Of a stretch of DNA of 14,565 nt, positions 1-6,238 are shown one piece after another. This stretch comes from Frankia sp. (GTDB taxonomy: Bacteria; Actinomycetota; Actinomycetes; Frankiales; Frankiaceae): the NCBI GenBank assembly GCA_019689615.1, contig JADGHD010000054.1:1-14565 (forward strand). The letters are read 5' to 3'. Below the pieces are notes generated by a model. That model worked only from the letters and a program-made list of their open reading frames with translations. It searched no databases and was not told the origin of the DNA. Every line of letters begins with the position of its first letter. Within the stretch, counting starts at the first letter, position 1. A program made the position numbers and the translations under genes.

Positions 1-162
1 TGTGTAAAAGAGCCAGCCCCCGTCCCCGTCCCCGCAGCCGACGGGGAGCAGCAGGACGGCGGCCAGCGGCGCGGCGACCAACGGCCGCGCCCAGCGCCGA
101 CGGCGGCCGTCCCGGGAACGACGCCCACGCGGGAGGGGTAACGGACCACAGCGGCGGTTCAT
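1..162 (-). CDS. Lipoprotein, N-terminal fragment (cut by left window edge)
   Basis: The frame is open from an ATG at 162 to the window edge (54 codons). An SD of GGGAGG at 168-173 lies 5 nt before the ATG. The product begins with an Arg-rich n-region (about residues 12-26), then a hydrophobic stretch (about 27-40, LVAAPLAAVLLLP), then Val-Gly-Cys with Cys43 as probable lipidated residue, followed by a Gly/Asp-rich start of the mature chain (GDGDGG). This is the layout of an actinobacterial lipoprotein signal peptide; the residue at -3 is Pro rather than the usual Leu, so the lipobox is imperfect. The mature domain lies outside the window, so the function cannot be told. It is transcribed in the same direction as the secreted-protein gene at 502-1203 but lies 339 bp downstream of it, so it probably has its own promoter. 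It could be a solute-binding or other surface protein. Confidence 0.6.
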   Translation of the reverse strand, partial: MNRRCGPLPLPRGRRSRDGRRRRWARPLVAAPLAAVLLLPVGCGDGDGGWLFYT

Positions 163-501
163 GGCGCCCTCCCGGCCGATCGACGCGAATCTCTACGTGC
201 CAGAACGAACGCGGCAGAACACCGAGATCCGTGCGGACAGTGTGATCCAGGGCATATTCAGCCGTCCAGGCTGGATCTCGGTCGAGACGCCGGCCTGGCG
301 GCGAGCCATGCGGCTCGCGGCCACGAGGCCGCTGAAGGGGCGCACCCACCATCGTGATCGCGATCGGTGGCCCCGGCGCGTCGTGACCAGGCCCGCCCCG
401 CTCACGACCAGGAGGCCACAAGCCGCGCTCAACGCGACGCGATCGCCAAGCGGTGATCAGCCGGCGTCGGCACCCGGGCGGGGCGGCTTCGGGAGTGCTG
501 G
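163..501. other. Intergenic region, 339 bp, with no convincing gene
   Basis: No reading frame here has a credible SD plus coding-like composition. It should hold the end of the transcript from 502-1203 and the promoter of the lipoprotein gene starting at 162. A 7-bp hairpin lies at 301-318 (GCGAGCC, loop ATGC, GGCTCGC), and a 10-bp perfect palindrome GATCGCGATC lies at 356-365. About 180-265 is less GC-rich than its surroundings and is where I would look for the promoter, but no -35/-10 pair stands out. Confidence 0.5.
301..318. terminator. Small hairpin, possible terminator or operator
   Basis: A perfect 7-bp stem, GCGAGCC at 301-307 and GGCTCGC at 312-318, encloses the loop ATGC. It lies about 180 nt beyond the stop of the minus-strand secreted-protein gene and about 140 nt upstream of the lipoprotein gene. 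There is no T-tract. It could equally be a protein-binding palindrome or chance in GC-rich DNA. Confidence 0.3.
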
Positions 502-1203
502 TCAGGAGACGGCGGCGGCACCGACGACGGTGCCGGCCGGCGCGTCCTCTGGCGGGTAGCAGACGATCCCGAAGCTGGCCAGCACGGCGCCGGGGACCCG
601 GCCGCAGCCGACCTCGGCGCTGCCGAGCGCGACCACCGTCCACTCACCGGACGGCTCGCGGTGCAGCACGGCGTCGGCCCGGTCCAGGTCGTCGGTCAGC
701 GGCCGCAGCCCGGTCCACGCCCAGTCCGGGTCGAGAGGGGAAAGCTGGGTGCCGGCGACGTAGTAGGCGTCGTCCGGCACCGCTTCGGTGAACGGGCTGT
801 TGCGGACCGCGGCCGTGATCGCGGCGGCGTCGGCGTCGGACAGCTCGACCGTCGCGCCGGTCGCGGGCGGCTCCGCCACGTCGGCCGGCGTGGCCGGCAC
901 CTCCGGCGCGGCGGAGGGCACATCGGCCGGCGACGGCTCCGGCTCGGCCGCGGCCTCGCGCGGCACCAGCCTGACCTGAATCAGCCCGACCGGTAGCGGC
1001 TCGGCGAACACCGGCTGGTCGGACGCCGACGCGGCCGGTGGCTGGGGGGACGACGGCGAGCCGGCCGAAGCCGGCGAGGCGAGGCCGGACAGCACGAGGA
1101 GCGCCGCCGCGAGCCCCAGCAGCGCCGCCGCCCGGCCACGGGAGCGGCTCGCCCCGGCGGGCGCGCCGAACCGGCGGCGACGGACCTGCGTGCGCGCGTT
1201 CAC
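502..1203 (-). CDS. Secreted protein of unknown function with a C-terminal two-cysteine domain
   Basis: The product has 233 residues. I chose the GTG at 1203 because GGAGG at 1212-1216 sits 8 nt upstream; an in-frame ATG at 1230 would put that SD inside the gene. Residues 1-24 are Arg-rich, 25-42 are hydrophobic, and SPASA before Gly48 is a good signal peptidase I site, so the protein should be exported. A Pro/Ala/Ser-rich low-complexity linker (about 48-115) leads to a compact domain (about 118-233). That domain has an acidic/Ala helix, an LDPDWAWTGLRPL segment, a strand ending in GEWTVVALGSAEVGC, and Cys200 and Cys215, likely a disulfide. Similar small export domains recur in actinobacteria, but I cannot name a family with confidence. 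It is divergent from the membrane protein gene at 1394. A cell-wall or surface role is only inference. Confidence 0.72.
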   Translation of the reverse strand: MNARTQVRRRRFGAPAGASRSRGRAAALLGLAAALLVLSGLASPASAGSPSSPQPPAASASDQPVFAEPLPVGLIQVRLVPREAAAEPEPSPADVPSAAPEVPATPADVAEPPATGATVELSDADAAAITAAVRNSPFTEAVPDDAYYVAGTQLSPLDPDWAWTGLRPLTDDLDRADAVLHREPSGEWTVVALGSAEVGCGRVPGAVLASFGIVCYPPEDAPAGTVVGAAAVS

Positions 1204-1256
1204 GGCTGCCACCTCCGGCGCCGCGGGCACGGACCGGGCTGGGTCACCTGATGCTC

Positions 1257-1284
1257 ACCGTAGCGGCGCTGCACCACATTCAAC
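1257..1284 (-). promoter_or_regulatory. Possible promoter of the secreted-protein gene
   Basis: On the minus strand TTGAAT (1278-1283) resembles a -35 box and TACGGT (1257-1262) fits the actinobacterial TANNNT -10 pattern. The spacer is 15 nt, or 16 nt if GTTGAA (1279-1284) is the -35; both are shorter than usual. It lies in the 190-bp gap between divergent starts (1203 and 1394), about 55 nt upstream of the chosen GTG. This is a pattern match only. Confidence 0.3.
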
Positions 1285-1393
1285 CCGGTGGCCGATCGGC
1301 GGCGGAAGAGCCCCACCGACAGTGGTGCCACTGGTGCGCGGGACGAGGGCGCCAGCCCGAAAAGCCCTGGGACGCCGACGGGACAATGGAGTG

Positions 1394-1918
1394 ATGTCGA
1401 CCGATGCAGCGGGCATGGGCGGCCCGTCCGGCGAGCACCCCCGGCCGGGCACCGCGCCCCAGCCCAGCGCCGATACCCGCTACCGCGGCCGGCACCATGC
1501 CGTCAAGCCGGCCAGCTACCGGGCGCCGAGCCGGCTCTGGCGGCTGGCCACCTCCTGGCGGCAGTTCCTGTCCGGGGACGACCCACAGGCCGCCCGCCCC
1601 TTCCAGTGGCTGGGCGCGCTCGCCATCGCCGTCCCGGTGGTCGTCCTCGCGTCCCTGGTCAGGACGGCCGACGACAGCGCGACCGGCGGCTGCTCCGGGA
1701 TCAGCCTGAACTGCTCGCGTGGCCCCGCCGAAAGCGTCGCGTTCTTCGCCCTGGTCCTGACCGTGCCGACCGTGCTGACCCTGGCGGCGGCGTTCGTGTT
1801 CCTGCACCTGCTGCGCCAGGTGCCCCGCTACCGCCAGATGTCACCGTTCACCCAGGCGTTCGGCGGGATGGCCTGCGCGGGCGCGCTCGCCGCCGCGGTG
1901 GTGCTGGCGCTCACCTGA
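1394..1918 (+). CDS. Small membrane protein with three predicted helices
   Basis: The product has 174 residues from the ATG at 1394; an in-frame GTG lies directly before it at 1391. There is no clear SD. A GACAAT hexamer at 1382-1387 lies at the distance that would place the first transcribed base on the ATG, so a leaderless message is possible. Residues 1-55 are hydrophilic, with an Arg/Trp-rich stretch just before the first helix (SRLWRLATSWRQFL). Three hydrophobic segments follow: about 75-95 (FQWLGALAIAVPVVVLASLV), about 115-142 and about 155-174. A short loop between helices 1 and 2 has two cysteines (GGCSGISLNCSRG) and probably faces outward, where a disulfide could form. I do not recognise a family. 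It ends 59 bp before the DUF2630 gene on the same strand, so co-transcription is possible. Confidence 0.7.
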   Translation: MSTDAAGMGGPSGEHPRPGTAPQPSADTRYRGRHHAVKPASYRAPSRLWRLATSWRQFLSGDDPQAARPFQWLGALAIAVPVVVLASLVRTADDSATGGCSGISLNCSRGPAESVAFFALVLTVPTVLTLAAAFVFLHLLRQVPRYRQMSPFTQAFGGMACAGALAAAVVLALT

Positions 1919-1977
1919 CGGGCCCACCCGCCGGCAGGGGTCTGGTCGCGCCGTCGACCACGTGGTTTGGTGGGCGC

Positions 1978-2223
1978 ATGACGGACAGGGACATCCTGGA
2001 GCAGATCGGCGCGCTGGTCGCCGAGGAGCGCGAGCTGCGCGCCCGGCGGGCGGCCGGCGCGATCGAGGCGGACGCCGAGCTCGCCCGGCTGCGGCAGCTC
2101 GAGGAGGCCCTGGACCAGTGCTGGGACCTGCTGCGCCGCCGCAACGCCCGGCGCGAGGCCGGAGGCGACCCGGACGAGGCCCGGCCGGCCAGCGTCAGCC
2201 AGGTCGAGAACTACCTGCAGTAG
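1978..2223 (+). CDS. DUF2630 family protein
   Basis: The product has 81 residues, the usual length for this actinobacterial family. The whole chain fits it: DILEQIGALVAEERELRAR at the start, then a second charged helix LARLRQLEEALDQCWDLLRRRNARR, then the family-type tail DPDEA...VENYLQ. Two amphipathic, strongly charged helices suggest a helical hairpin or small coiled coil. No enzymatic motif is present and the family has no established function. The ATG at 1978 begins the conserved region. SD support is weak (GGTGGG only 3 nt upstream), so it may be translated by read-through from the upstream gene or from a leaderless message. Its last 29 nt overlap, antisense, the end of the MpaB-type gene at 2195. 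Confidence 0.88.
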   Translation: MTDRDILEQIGALVAEERELRARRAAGAIEADAELARLRQLEEALDQCWDLLRRRNARREAGGDPDEARPASVSQVENYLQ

Positions 2224-3094
2224 CCCGACCCGCGGCGACCGCGGTGGCCGCCGGCGGCGGCAGGTTGCGCGCCGGGCTCTCGACCAGGGGCGCGTCCGGC
2301 GGTAACTGCCCCCACGCCCGCCGCCAGCCGGCCCTGGCCCGGGGGTGGTACCGGCGGGCCGGCGGCACCAGCCGCCAGCCGTGGTGGACGGCCCGCCCGA
2401 CCAGCCGCAGCAGCCACTCGTCCCGCCTGGTCCAGGTGCGGCCGAGCCGGCGCCGTACGGCCGGCGGGAACAGGCCGACCGTAAGCCAGGTGAAGAACGC
2501 GGTGAACGGCACCCTGGCCGCCCGCCACAGCGGCATCGGCAGCCAGGAGAGCGCCGGCGGGCGGTCGAGCTGGCTCATGTCGAGCACGGCCAGCGCCGCC
2601 GGGGTGGGCTCCAGCACCTCGGCGCACATCCGGTCCCAGTAGGCCAGGAAGCTCGGCCAGTCCGGCGGCACCGGCCGCATGCTCACCCCGTACAGCCGGT
2701 ACCACTGCACATGCTCGGCGTACAGCTGGTGGCGCTGGGCCTCGGTCAGGCCCGCGCCGAAGCGCTCCGCCACCAGCATCGCGACCATGAAGAACGTCGC
2801 GTGCGCCCAGTAGAAGGTGTCCGGGTCGAGCGCGTGGTAGCGCCGGCCGGCGGCGTCGACGCCGGCCACACCGCGGTGGTAGTCGCGGACGGCGCGGGCG
2901 GTCGCCACCGCCCGCGGCCCGTCGTAGACCACGCCGCCGATCGCGTACAGCGAGCGCAGCAGCCGCTGCCAGCGCTCCTCGAAGAACCGGGAGTGCTCGG
3001 CGACGCCGGCCCCGACGGCCGGGTGCATGTTCTGCATGACCCCGGCCCACGGGGCGAGCAGCAGCCCGCGCCAGTCCCCGAACAGCCGCCACAT
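2195..3094 (-). CDS. MpaB/DUF2236-family oxygenase
   Basis: The product has 299 residues from the ATG at 3094. The chain matches the DUF2236 (ER-bound oxygenase MpaB / rubber oxygenase Lcp-like) family: WRLFGDWRGLLLAPWAGVMQNMHPAVGAGVAEHS at residues 2-35, RDYHRGV at 70-76, DPDTFYWAHATFF at 90-102, and a long helical C-terminal half ending in basic, Pro-rich sequence. Some family members bind haem b and cleave carbon-carbon bonds in lipids or isoprenoids; substrate and haem binding here are inferred. The start is doubtful. The family's GPDSL motif lies just upstream in the same frame (PLTPLGPDSL), so the true start may be a CTG at 3121-3119 that overlaps the GPP34 stop as CTGA. It is the second gene of the GPP34 pair and overlaps DUF2630 tail-to-tail by 29 nt. 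Confidence 0.85.
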   Translation of the reverse strand: MWRLFGDWRGLLLAPWAGVMQNMHPAVGAGVAEHSRFFEERWQRLLRSLYAIGGVVYDGPRAVATARAVRDYHRGVAGVDAAGRRYHALDPDTFYWAHATFFMVAMLVAERFGAGLTEAQRHQLYAEHVQWYRLYGVSMRPVPPDWPSFLAYWDRMCAEVLEPTPAALAVLDMSQLDRPPALSWLPMPLWRAARVPFTAFFTWLTVGLFPPAVRRRLGRTWTRRDEWLLRLVGRAVHHGWRLVPPARRYHPRARAGWRRAWGQLPPDAPLVESPARNLPPPAATAVAAGRATAGSSRPG

Positions 3095-3117
3095 CAGCGA
3101 GTCCGGGCCGAGCGGCG

Positions 3118-3795
3118 TCAGCGGCTCCTGGCGAGCGCGAGCGCCGCCGGCCCGGCGATCCGGGTCAGCTCGGCGATCCGCTCCGGCCACGTTCTCCTCT
3201 CCCGCGCGCTGATCAGCGTGATCACCCCACCGGCAGCGCCCAGCGCGACCAGCGCCGCCAGCTCCCAGGACAGGTCGGCCGTCGCGATCTCGCCCCGCAT
3301 GGCCCGCCTGACCTGGCGGTTGCGCACACGGACAGTCTGCCGGTCCGGCGGCGACACCGACACCGTCGTGGCCCCGCGGACGGGCAGGCCGTCCGGCCAG
3401 GGGCCCGGGTCCACCCACCCGGCCGCCGCGAGCCCGCCGCGCACCACCGGCACGGCCTGGCGCCGCTCGTGGTCGACCCAGTGCGCCCACGGCCGCGGCC
3501 GGCTGCCCGCCCGGACCAGCTGCCCGTACACAGCCTTGGACAGGCCGTCCACGCCGGCCGGCGTCCCGCCGCCGGTCCCGCCAGCCGCCGGGACGGGCAC
3601 CGCGAGCCCGCCCTGGTCGGCGACCAGGCCCTGGTGGAACAGCTGGGTCAGCGCCGCCGCGCGCAGGGTCCGCCCCAGCCCGGGGGTGCGGTACATCCGC
3701 CCGCGTTCCAGGTTGAACGACAACAGGTACAGCTGAGCCGGCAACGATGCCGGAAGCGTCAAGGCCACCGGGGCAGTCTGGCGACGGCCGACCAC
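3118..3795 (-). CDS. GPP34 (GOLPH3/Vps74-like) family protein
   Basis: The product has up to 225 residues. The N-terminal segment SLPAQLYLLSFNLERGRM (residues 17-34), followed by RTLRAAALTQLFHQGLVA, matches actinobacterial GPP34 proteins, whose eukaryotic relatives bind phosphatidylinositol 4-phosphate at the Golgi. The middle has a YGQLVRAGSRPRPWAHW segment and a GLAAAGWVD segment typical of the fold. Near the C-terminus a hydrophobic stretch (ELAALVALGAAGGVITLI, about 180-197) could touch the membrane. The bacterial role is not known. No start has a good SD. The GTG at 3795 is the farthest upstream in frame; GTG 3768 and TTG 3762 would start closer to the conserved LTLPASLP segment, and TTG 3762 gives the most family-like N-terminus. 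The stop TGA (3120-3118) abuts the MpaB-type gene, so the two form an operon. Confidence 0.82.
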   Translation of the reverse strand: MVGRRQTAPVALTLPASLPAQLYLLSFNLERGRMYRTPGLGRTLRAAALTQLFHQGLVADQGGLAVPVPAAGGTGGGTPAGVDGLSKAVYGQLVRAGSRPRPWAHWVDHERRQAVPVVRGGLAAAGWVDPGPWPDGLPVRGATTVSVSPPDRQTVRVRNRQVRRAMRGEIATADLSWELAALVALGAAGGVITLISARERRTWPERIAELTRIAGPAALALARSR

Positions 3796-3993
3796 CCAGG
3801 CAGTCAGCCAGCTGACGATGTGGTCCGCCGCCGGCTCGGCCGGGCCGCGCCGCGCGCGCCGCCTGGCCGCCCACCGGTGGCCTCATGCGCCCCGCCGCCC
3901 CATTCGGCCACCGGTGCCGGCCGATGGCAAGCCGAGACGGCTGGCCAAGGTCGCCCACCGGCCGGGCCGGCGGGTGTAAGAACCATGTGACGA

Positions 3994-4039
3994 CGCGCTC
4001 GTCCCCCAGCCCAGGCCGCGCTCGTCCCCCAACCCAGGC
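3994..4039. repeat. 23-bp tandem duplication upstream of the VOC gene
   Basis: Copy 1 (3994-4016) and copy 2 (4017-4039) are adjacent 23-bp units starting CGCGCTCGTCCCCCA and ending CCCAGGC; they differ at one base (G in copy 1, A in copy 2, unit position 16). The second copy ends 1 nt before the SD of the VOC gene (GAAGGAG, 4041-4047). The exact head-to-tail arrangement suggests a recent slippage duplication or two copies of a binding site. Confidence 0.75.
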
Positions 4040-4053
4040 CGAAGGAGTGGGCG

Positions 4054-4596
4054 ATGACCAGCGGCACCTACCGTCCCGAGCCGGCCACGACGACAGGCGC
4101 GCCGGAGCGGGACCTGGCCGCGCTGGCCGCCGAGCGGGCCCGTCTGCGCGAGCGCTACCTGCGGCCGGCCGAGCACCGGCCGGCGTCATCGGCCCGCGGG
4201 CTGCACCACGCCGCGCTGATCAGCTCGGACGTCGAGCAGACGATCCGCTTCTACCAGGGCCTGCTGGAGTTCCCGCTCACCGAGCTGATCGAGAACCGGG
4301 ACTACCCCGGCTCCTCGCACTTCTTCTTCGACCTCGGCAACGGGAACCTGCTCGCGTTCTTCGACTTCCCCGGGCTCGACCTGGGCCCGTACGCGGAGGT
4401 CCTCGGCGGCCTGCACCACGTGGCCATCTCGGTCGCGCCGGACCGCTGGCACCATCTGGTGGAGCGGCTCGAGCAGGCCGGCGTCGAGCACGTCGTGCAC
4501 AGCGAGGTCTCGGTCTACTTCCGCGACCCGGACGGTGCCCGGCTGGAGCTGATCGCCGACCCGCTCGGCGAGATGTACGGCCACCGGGTGCTCTGA
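4054..4596 (+). CDS. VOC (glyoxalase/dioxygenase fold) family protein
   Basis: The product has 180 residues; the ATG at 4054 follows SD GAAGGAG by 6 nt. A polar N-terminal helix (about 18-40) precedes two VOC modules. Module 1 starts GLHHAALISSDVEQTIRFYQGLLEFPL (49-75); module 2 starts GLHHVAISVAP (119-129) and ends VYFRDPDGARLELIADP (154-170). Likely metal ligands are His51 or His52, His121 or His122, and Glu165. The usual fourth-ligand Glu at the end of module 1 is absent (NLLAFFDFPG, 98-107), leaving a possible two-His/one-Glu site as in extradiol-type dioxygenases. The substrate is unknown; the superfamily also includes glyoxalases, epimerases and antibiotic-binding proteins. GNAT follows 46 bp later on the same strand, so the two are probably co-transcribed. 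Confidence 0.88.
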   Translation: MTSGTYRPEPATTTGAPERDLAALAAERARLRERYLRPAEHRPASSARGLHHAALISSDVEQTIRFYQGLLEFPLTELIENRDYPGSSHFFFDLGNGNLLAFFDFPGLDLGPYAEVLGGLHHVAISVAPDRWHHLVERLEQAGVEHVVHSEVSVYFRDPDGARLELIADPLGEMYGHRVL

Positions 4597-4642
4597 CCGC
4601 CGGCACCGGCGCCGGCGTTGGCGTCGAAGGGGAGCGCCGTCC

Positions 4643-5200
4643 GTGCTGGAGCCACTGCCCGACGAGACCATCACGTTCCTGGAGATGACCAGCCCGGACG
4701 AGCTGCGGCCCGGCCGGGAGGTCCCCGGCGTGTACCTGGAGCCGCTCGCGCCGGACGACCCACGGCTGCGGCAGACGATCCTGCGGGTCGGCGCGCCGCA
4801 CCTGTGGCCGAGCCTGGGCTGGTCGGACGAGACCTGGGCCGCCTGGCTGGACAGCCCGCGGCGGATGCGCTGGCTCATCCGCCGGGGCGCGGACGTGGCC
4901 GGGGTCTGCGAGCTGGAGGCCCACCCGCCGGACGAGGTCGAGATCGCCTCGTTCGGGCTGGTGCCCGAGCACGTCGGCACCGGGATCGGCGGGCACGCGC
5001 TCACGCTGGTGGCCCGCCAGGCCTGGCAGGCCGGCCACCCCGAGCTCGACCGGGTGCGCCGGGTATGGCTGCACACGTCGAGCTACGACCACCCGCACGC
5101 GCTGCCGAACTACCTGCGCCGCGGCTTCCGGGTCTACCGCGCGCACGTCCGCCAGCACGGCGCCGCCCCGCCGTCGGGCGCGGCGGGGCGGCCGGGCTGA
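4643..5200 (+). CDS. GNAT family N-acetyltransferase
   Basis: The product has 185 residues from a GTG at 4643, with SD AAGGGGAG (4627-4634) 8 nt upstream. The acetyl-CoA binding core is visible at about 100-120: a strand (EIASFGLVPE) followed by the pyrophosphate loop HVGTGIGGHAL. It is followed by the usual helix (LVARQAW) and the C-terminal RVWLHTSSYDHPHALPNYLRRGFRVYR block (about 138-164), where Asn and Tyr in the ALPNYLRRGF segment are the typical end of motif B. The acceptor substrate cannot be told; small amines or protein N-termini are both possible. The last 14 residues are Ala/Gly/Pro-rich and are encoded by a 12-bp hairpin (5162-5192), so they may have been shaped by a terminator rather than by protein function. 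Confidence 0.87.
   Translation: MLEPLPDETITFLEMTSPDELRPGREVPGVYLEPLAPDDPRLRQTILRVGAPHLWPSLGWSDETWAAWLDSPRRMRWLIRRGADVAGVCELEAHPPDEVEIASFGLVPEHVGTGIGGHALTLVARQAWQAGHPELDRVRRVWLHTSSYDHPHALPNYLRRGFRVYRAHVRQHGAAPPSGAAGRPG
5162..5192. terminator. 12-bp GC hairpin inside the 3' end of the GNAT gene
   Basis: A perfect 12-bp stem, GCCGCCCCGCCG (5162-5173) and CGGCGGGGCGGC (5181-5192), with a 7-nt loop ends 5 nt before the GNAT stop codon. A second small hairpin, GCCGCG (5201-5206) and CGCGGC (5215-5220), follows in the 34-bp gap before the SDR stop. With two genes converging here, this pair could end transcription from both sides. No T-tract is present, as is common for actinobacterial terminators. 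Confidence 0.5.
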
Positions 5201-5234
5201 GCCGCGCGCGGTCCCGCGGCGGGCCGGCTGGCCG

Positions 5235-6074
5235 TCAGCCCTTGGCGGTGGCGCCGGCGTCGACGGGCAGGGCGACGCCGGTGATGTAACGGGCCTCGTC
5301 GGACGCGAGGAACAGGACCGCGTTGGCGACGTCGACCGCCTCGATCAGCGGCACCGGCATGAGGTGAAACGCGCCCAGCACCTCGGCGGCGTCGTCGATG
5401 GTCGGCTCGGGCAGGTCTGGCCGCAGCATCCGGCGCAGGTGCTCGTTGTCGACCATCGGGGTGCGGACGTTGCCCGGGTGCACGCTGTTGACCCGGATCA
5501 TCTGCTCGGCGAGCTCGTTGGCCAGCGTGCGCATCAGCCCGACCAGGCCGTGCTTGGCCGAGACGTAGCTGGCCATCCAGCCCTGCCCCTTCAGGCCCAG
5601 CATCGAGCTGATGAAGGTGATCGACCCGCCACGGCCGCCGGCGACCAGGTGCGGGATCGACACCTTCGCCGTCAGCCAGCAGCCGGTGAGGTTGATGTCG
5701 AGCAGCGTGCGCCAAGCGTTCTGGTCGAGCGCCTCGGTCGGGCTCGCCGTGCCGGCGATGCCGGCGTTGGCGACCACGATGTCCAGCCGGCCCAGCCGGG
5801 CGACCCCGGCGTCGACGGCGGCTCGTAACCCGTCCTCGTCGCGCACGTCGGCGACCGAGGTGACGATCCGCCGGCCCAGCTTCTCCACCAGCGCGACGGT
5901 CTCGGCCAGGTCCTCCTCGGTGGCCATCGGATAGCCGACCGTGTCCACGCCGGCACACAGGTCGACGCCGATGATGTCCGCGCCCTCCTCGGCGAGCCGC
6001 ACCGCGTGCGCCCGCCCCTGCCCGCGCGCCACCCCGGTGATGAACGCGACCTTGCCTTCCACCCGCCCAGCCAT
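5235..6074 (-). CDS. Mycofactocin-type SDR family oxidoreductase
   Basis: The product has 279 residues. The ATG at 6074 is chosen because AAGGGAGG (6081-6088) lies 6 nt upstream and the family core starts immediately (MAGRVEGKVAFITG). The nucleotide-binding TGVARGQG motif is at 13-20, NAG at 103-105, structural Asn128, and the catalytic set is Ser157, Tyr170 and Lys174 (YVSAK). Between the first Rossmann units lies the longer segment GVDLCAGVDTVGYPMATEEDLAETV (36-60). That insertion is typical of the SDR subfamily associated with mycofactocin, whose members hold NAD(H) tightly and pass electrons to the peptide-derived redox cofactor. The likely reaction is oxidation of an alcohol or reduction of a ketone. 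Mycofactocin biosynthesis genes are not in this window. It is divergent from the MuiA-family gene, with 164 bp between the starts. Confidence 0.92.
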   Translation of the reverse strand: MAGRVEGKVAFITGVARGQGRAHAVRLAEEGADIIGVDLCAGVDTVGYPMATEEDLAETVALVEKLGRRIVTSVADVRDEDGLRAAVDAGVARLGRLDIVVANAGIAGTASPTEALDQNAWRTLLDINLTGCWLTAKVSIPHLVAGGRGGSITFISSMLGLKGQGWMASYVSAKHGLVGLMRTLANELAEQMIRVNSVHPGNVRTPMVDNEHLRRMLRPDLPEPTIDDAAEVLGAFHLMPVPLIEAVDVANAVLFLASDEARYITGVALPVDAGATAKG

Positions 6075-6226
6075 CGCCGGCCTCCCTTCGCCCCGCGCCC
6101 GTCCGACGCGCCTGCCGTGCATGATTTCTCGCACCTTCCTGTCGCTGCGGCGAGCGTTTCGGGCCCACCGGCCCGGCGGCGCGTGATGCCCGGTCCCACC
6201 GGCTCTGGGCTGTCGGTCCCGGTGAC

Positions 6227-6232
6227 TAAGGT
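6227..6232 (+). promoter_or_regulatory. Candidate -10 box of the MuiA-family gene
   Basis: TAAGGT fits the actinobacterial TANNNT -10 consensus. Its last base is 7 nt before the A of the ATG at 6239, the distance expected if transcription begins on the start codon itself. No good -35 is visible 16-18 nt upstream. The AAGGTG within it could alternatively act as an SD with a 5-nt spacer, so leaderless initiation is likely but not proven. Confidence 0.45.
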
Positions 6233-6238
6233 GATCGC

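Noticed and set aside
193..432. 79-codon minus-strand frame starting SAACGLLVVSGAG
   Set aside because: It has a hydrophobic start but no SD, a TTG start, declining GC at third positions and no family match. It is more likely non-coding.
1204..1230. 9-codon extension of the secreted protein to ATG 1230
   Set aside because: It would place the GGAGG SD inside the gene; the GTG at 1203 has ideal spacing.
3804..4067. Minus-strand frame with a repeated GLGWGTSA peptide
   Set aside because: The repeat reflects the 23-bp DNA duplication. There is no SD or coding-like composition, and it overlaps the VOC start.
2195..4189. 664-codon frame that would fuse an upstream region to the MpaB-type oxygenase
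   Set aside because: Upstream of about 3121 this frame is an Arg/Gly/Pro/Ala shadow of the GPP34 gene. Only the part below that matches the oxygenase family.
6075..6134. 20-codon N-terminal extension of the SDR (MREIMHGRRVG...)
   Set aside because: The SD at 6081-6088 and the family-typical MAGRVEGKVAFITG start support the ATG at 6074. The extension is Arg-rich and out of family.
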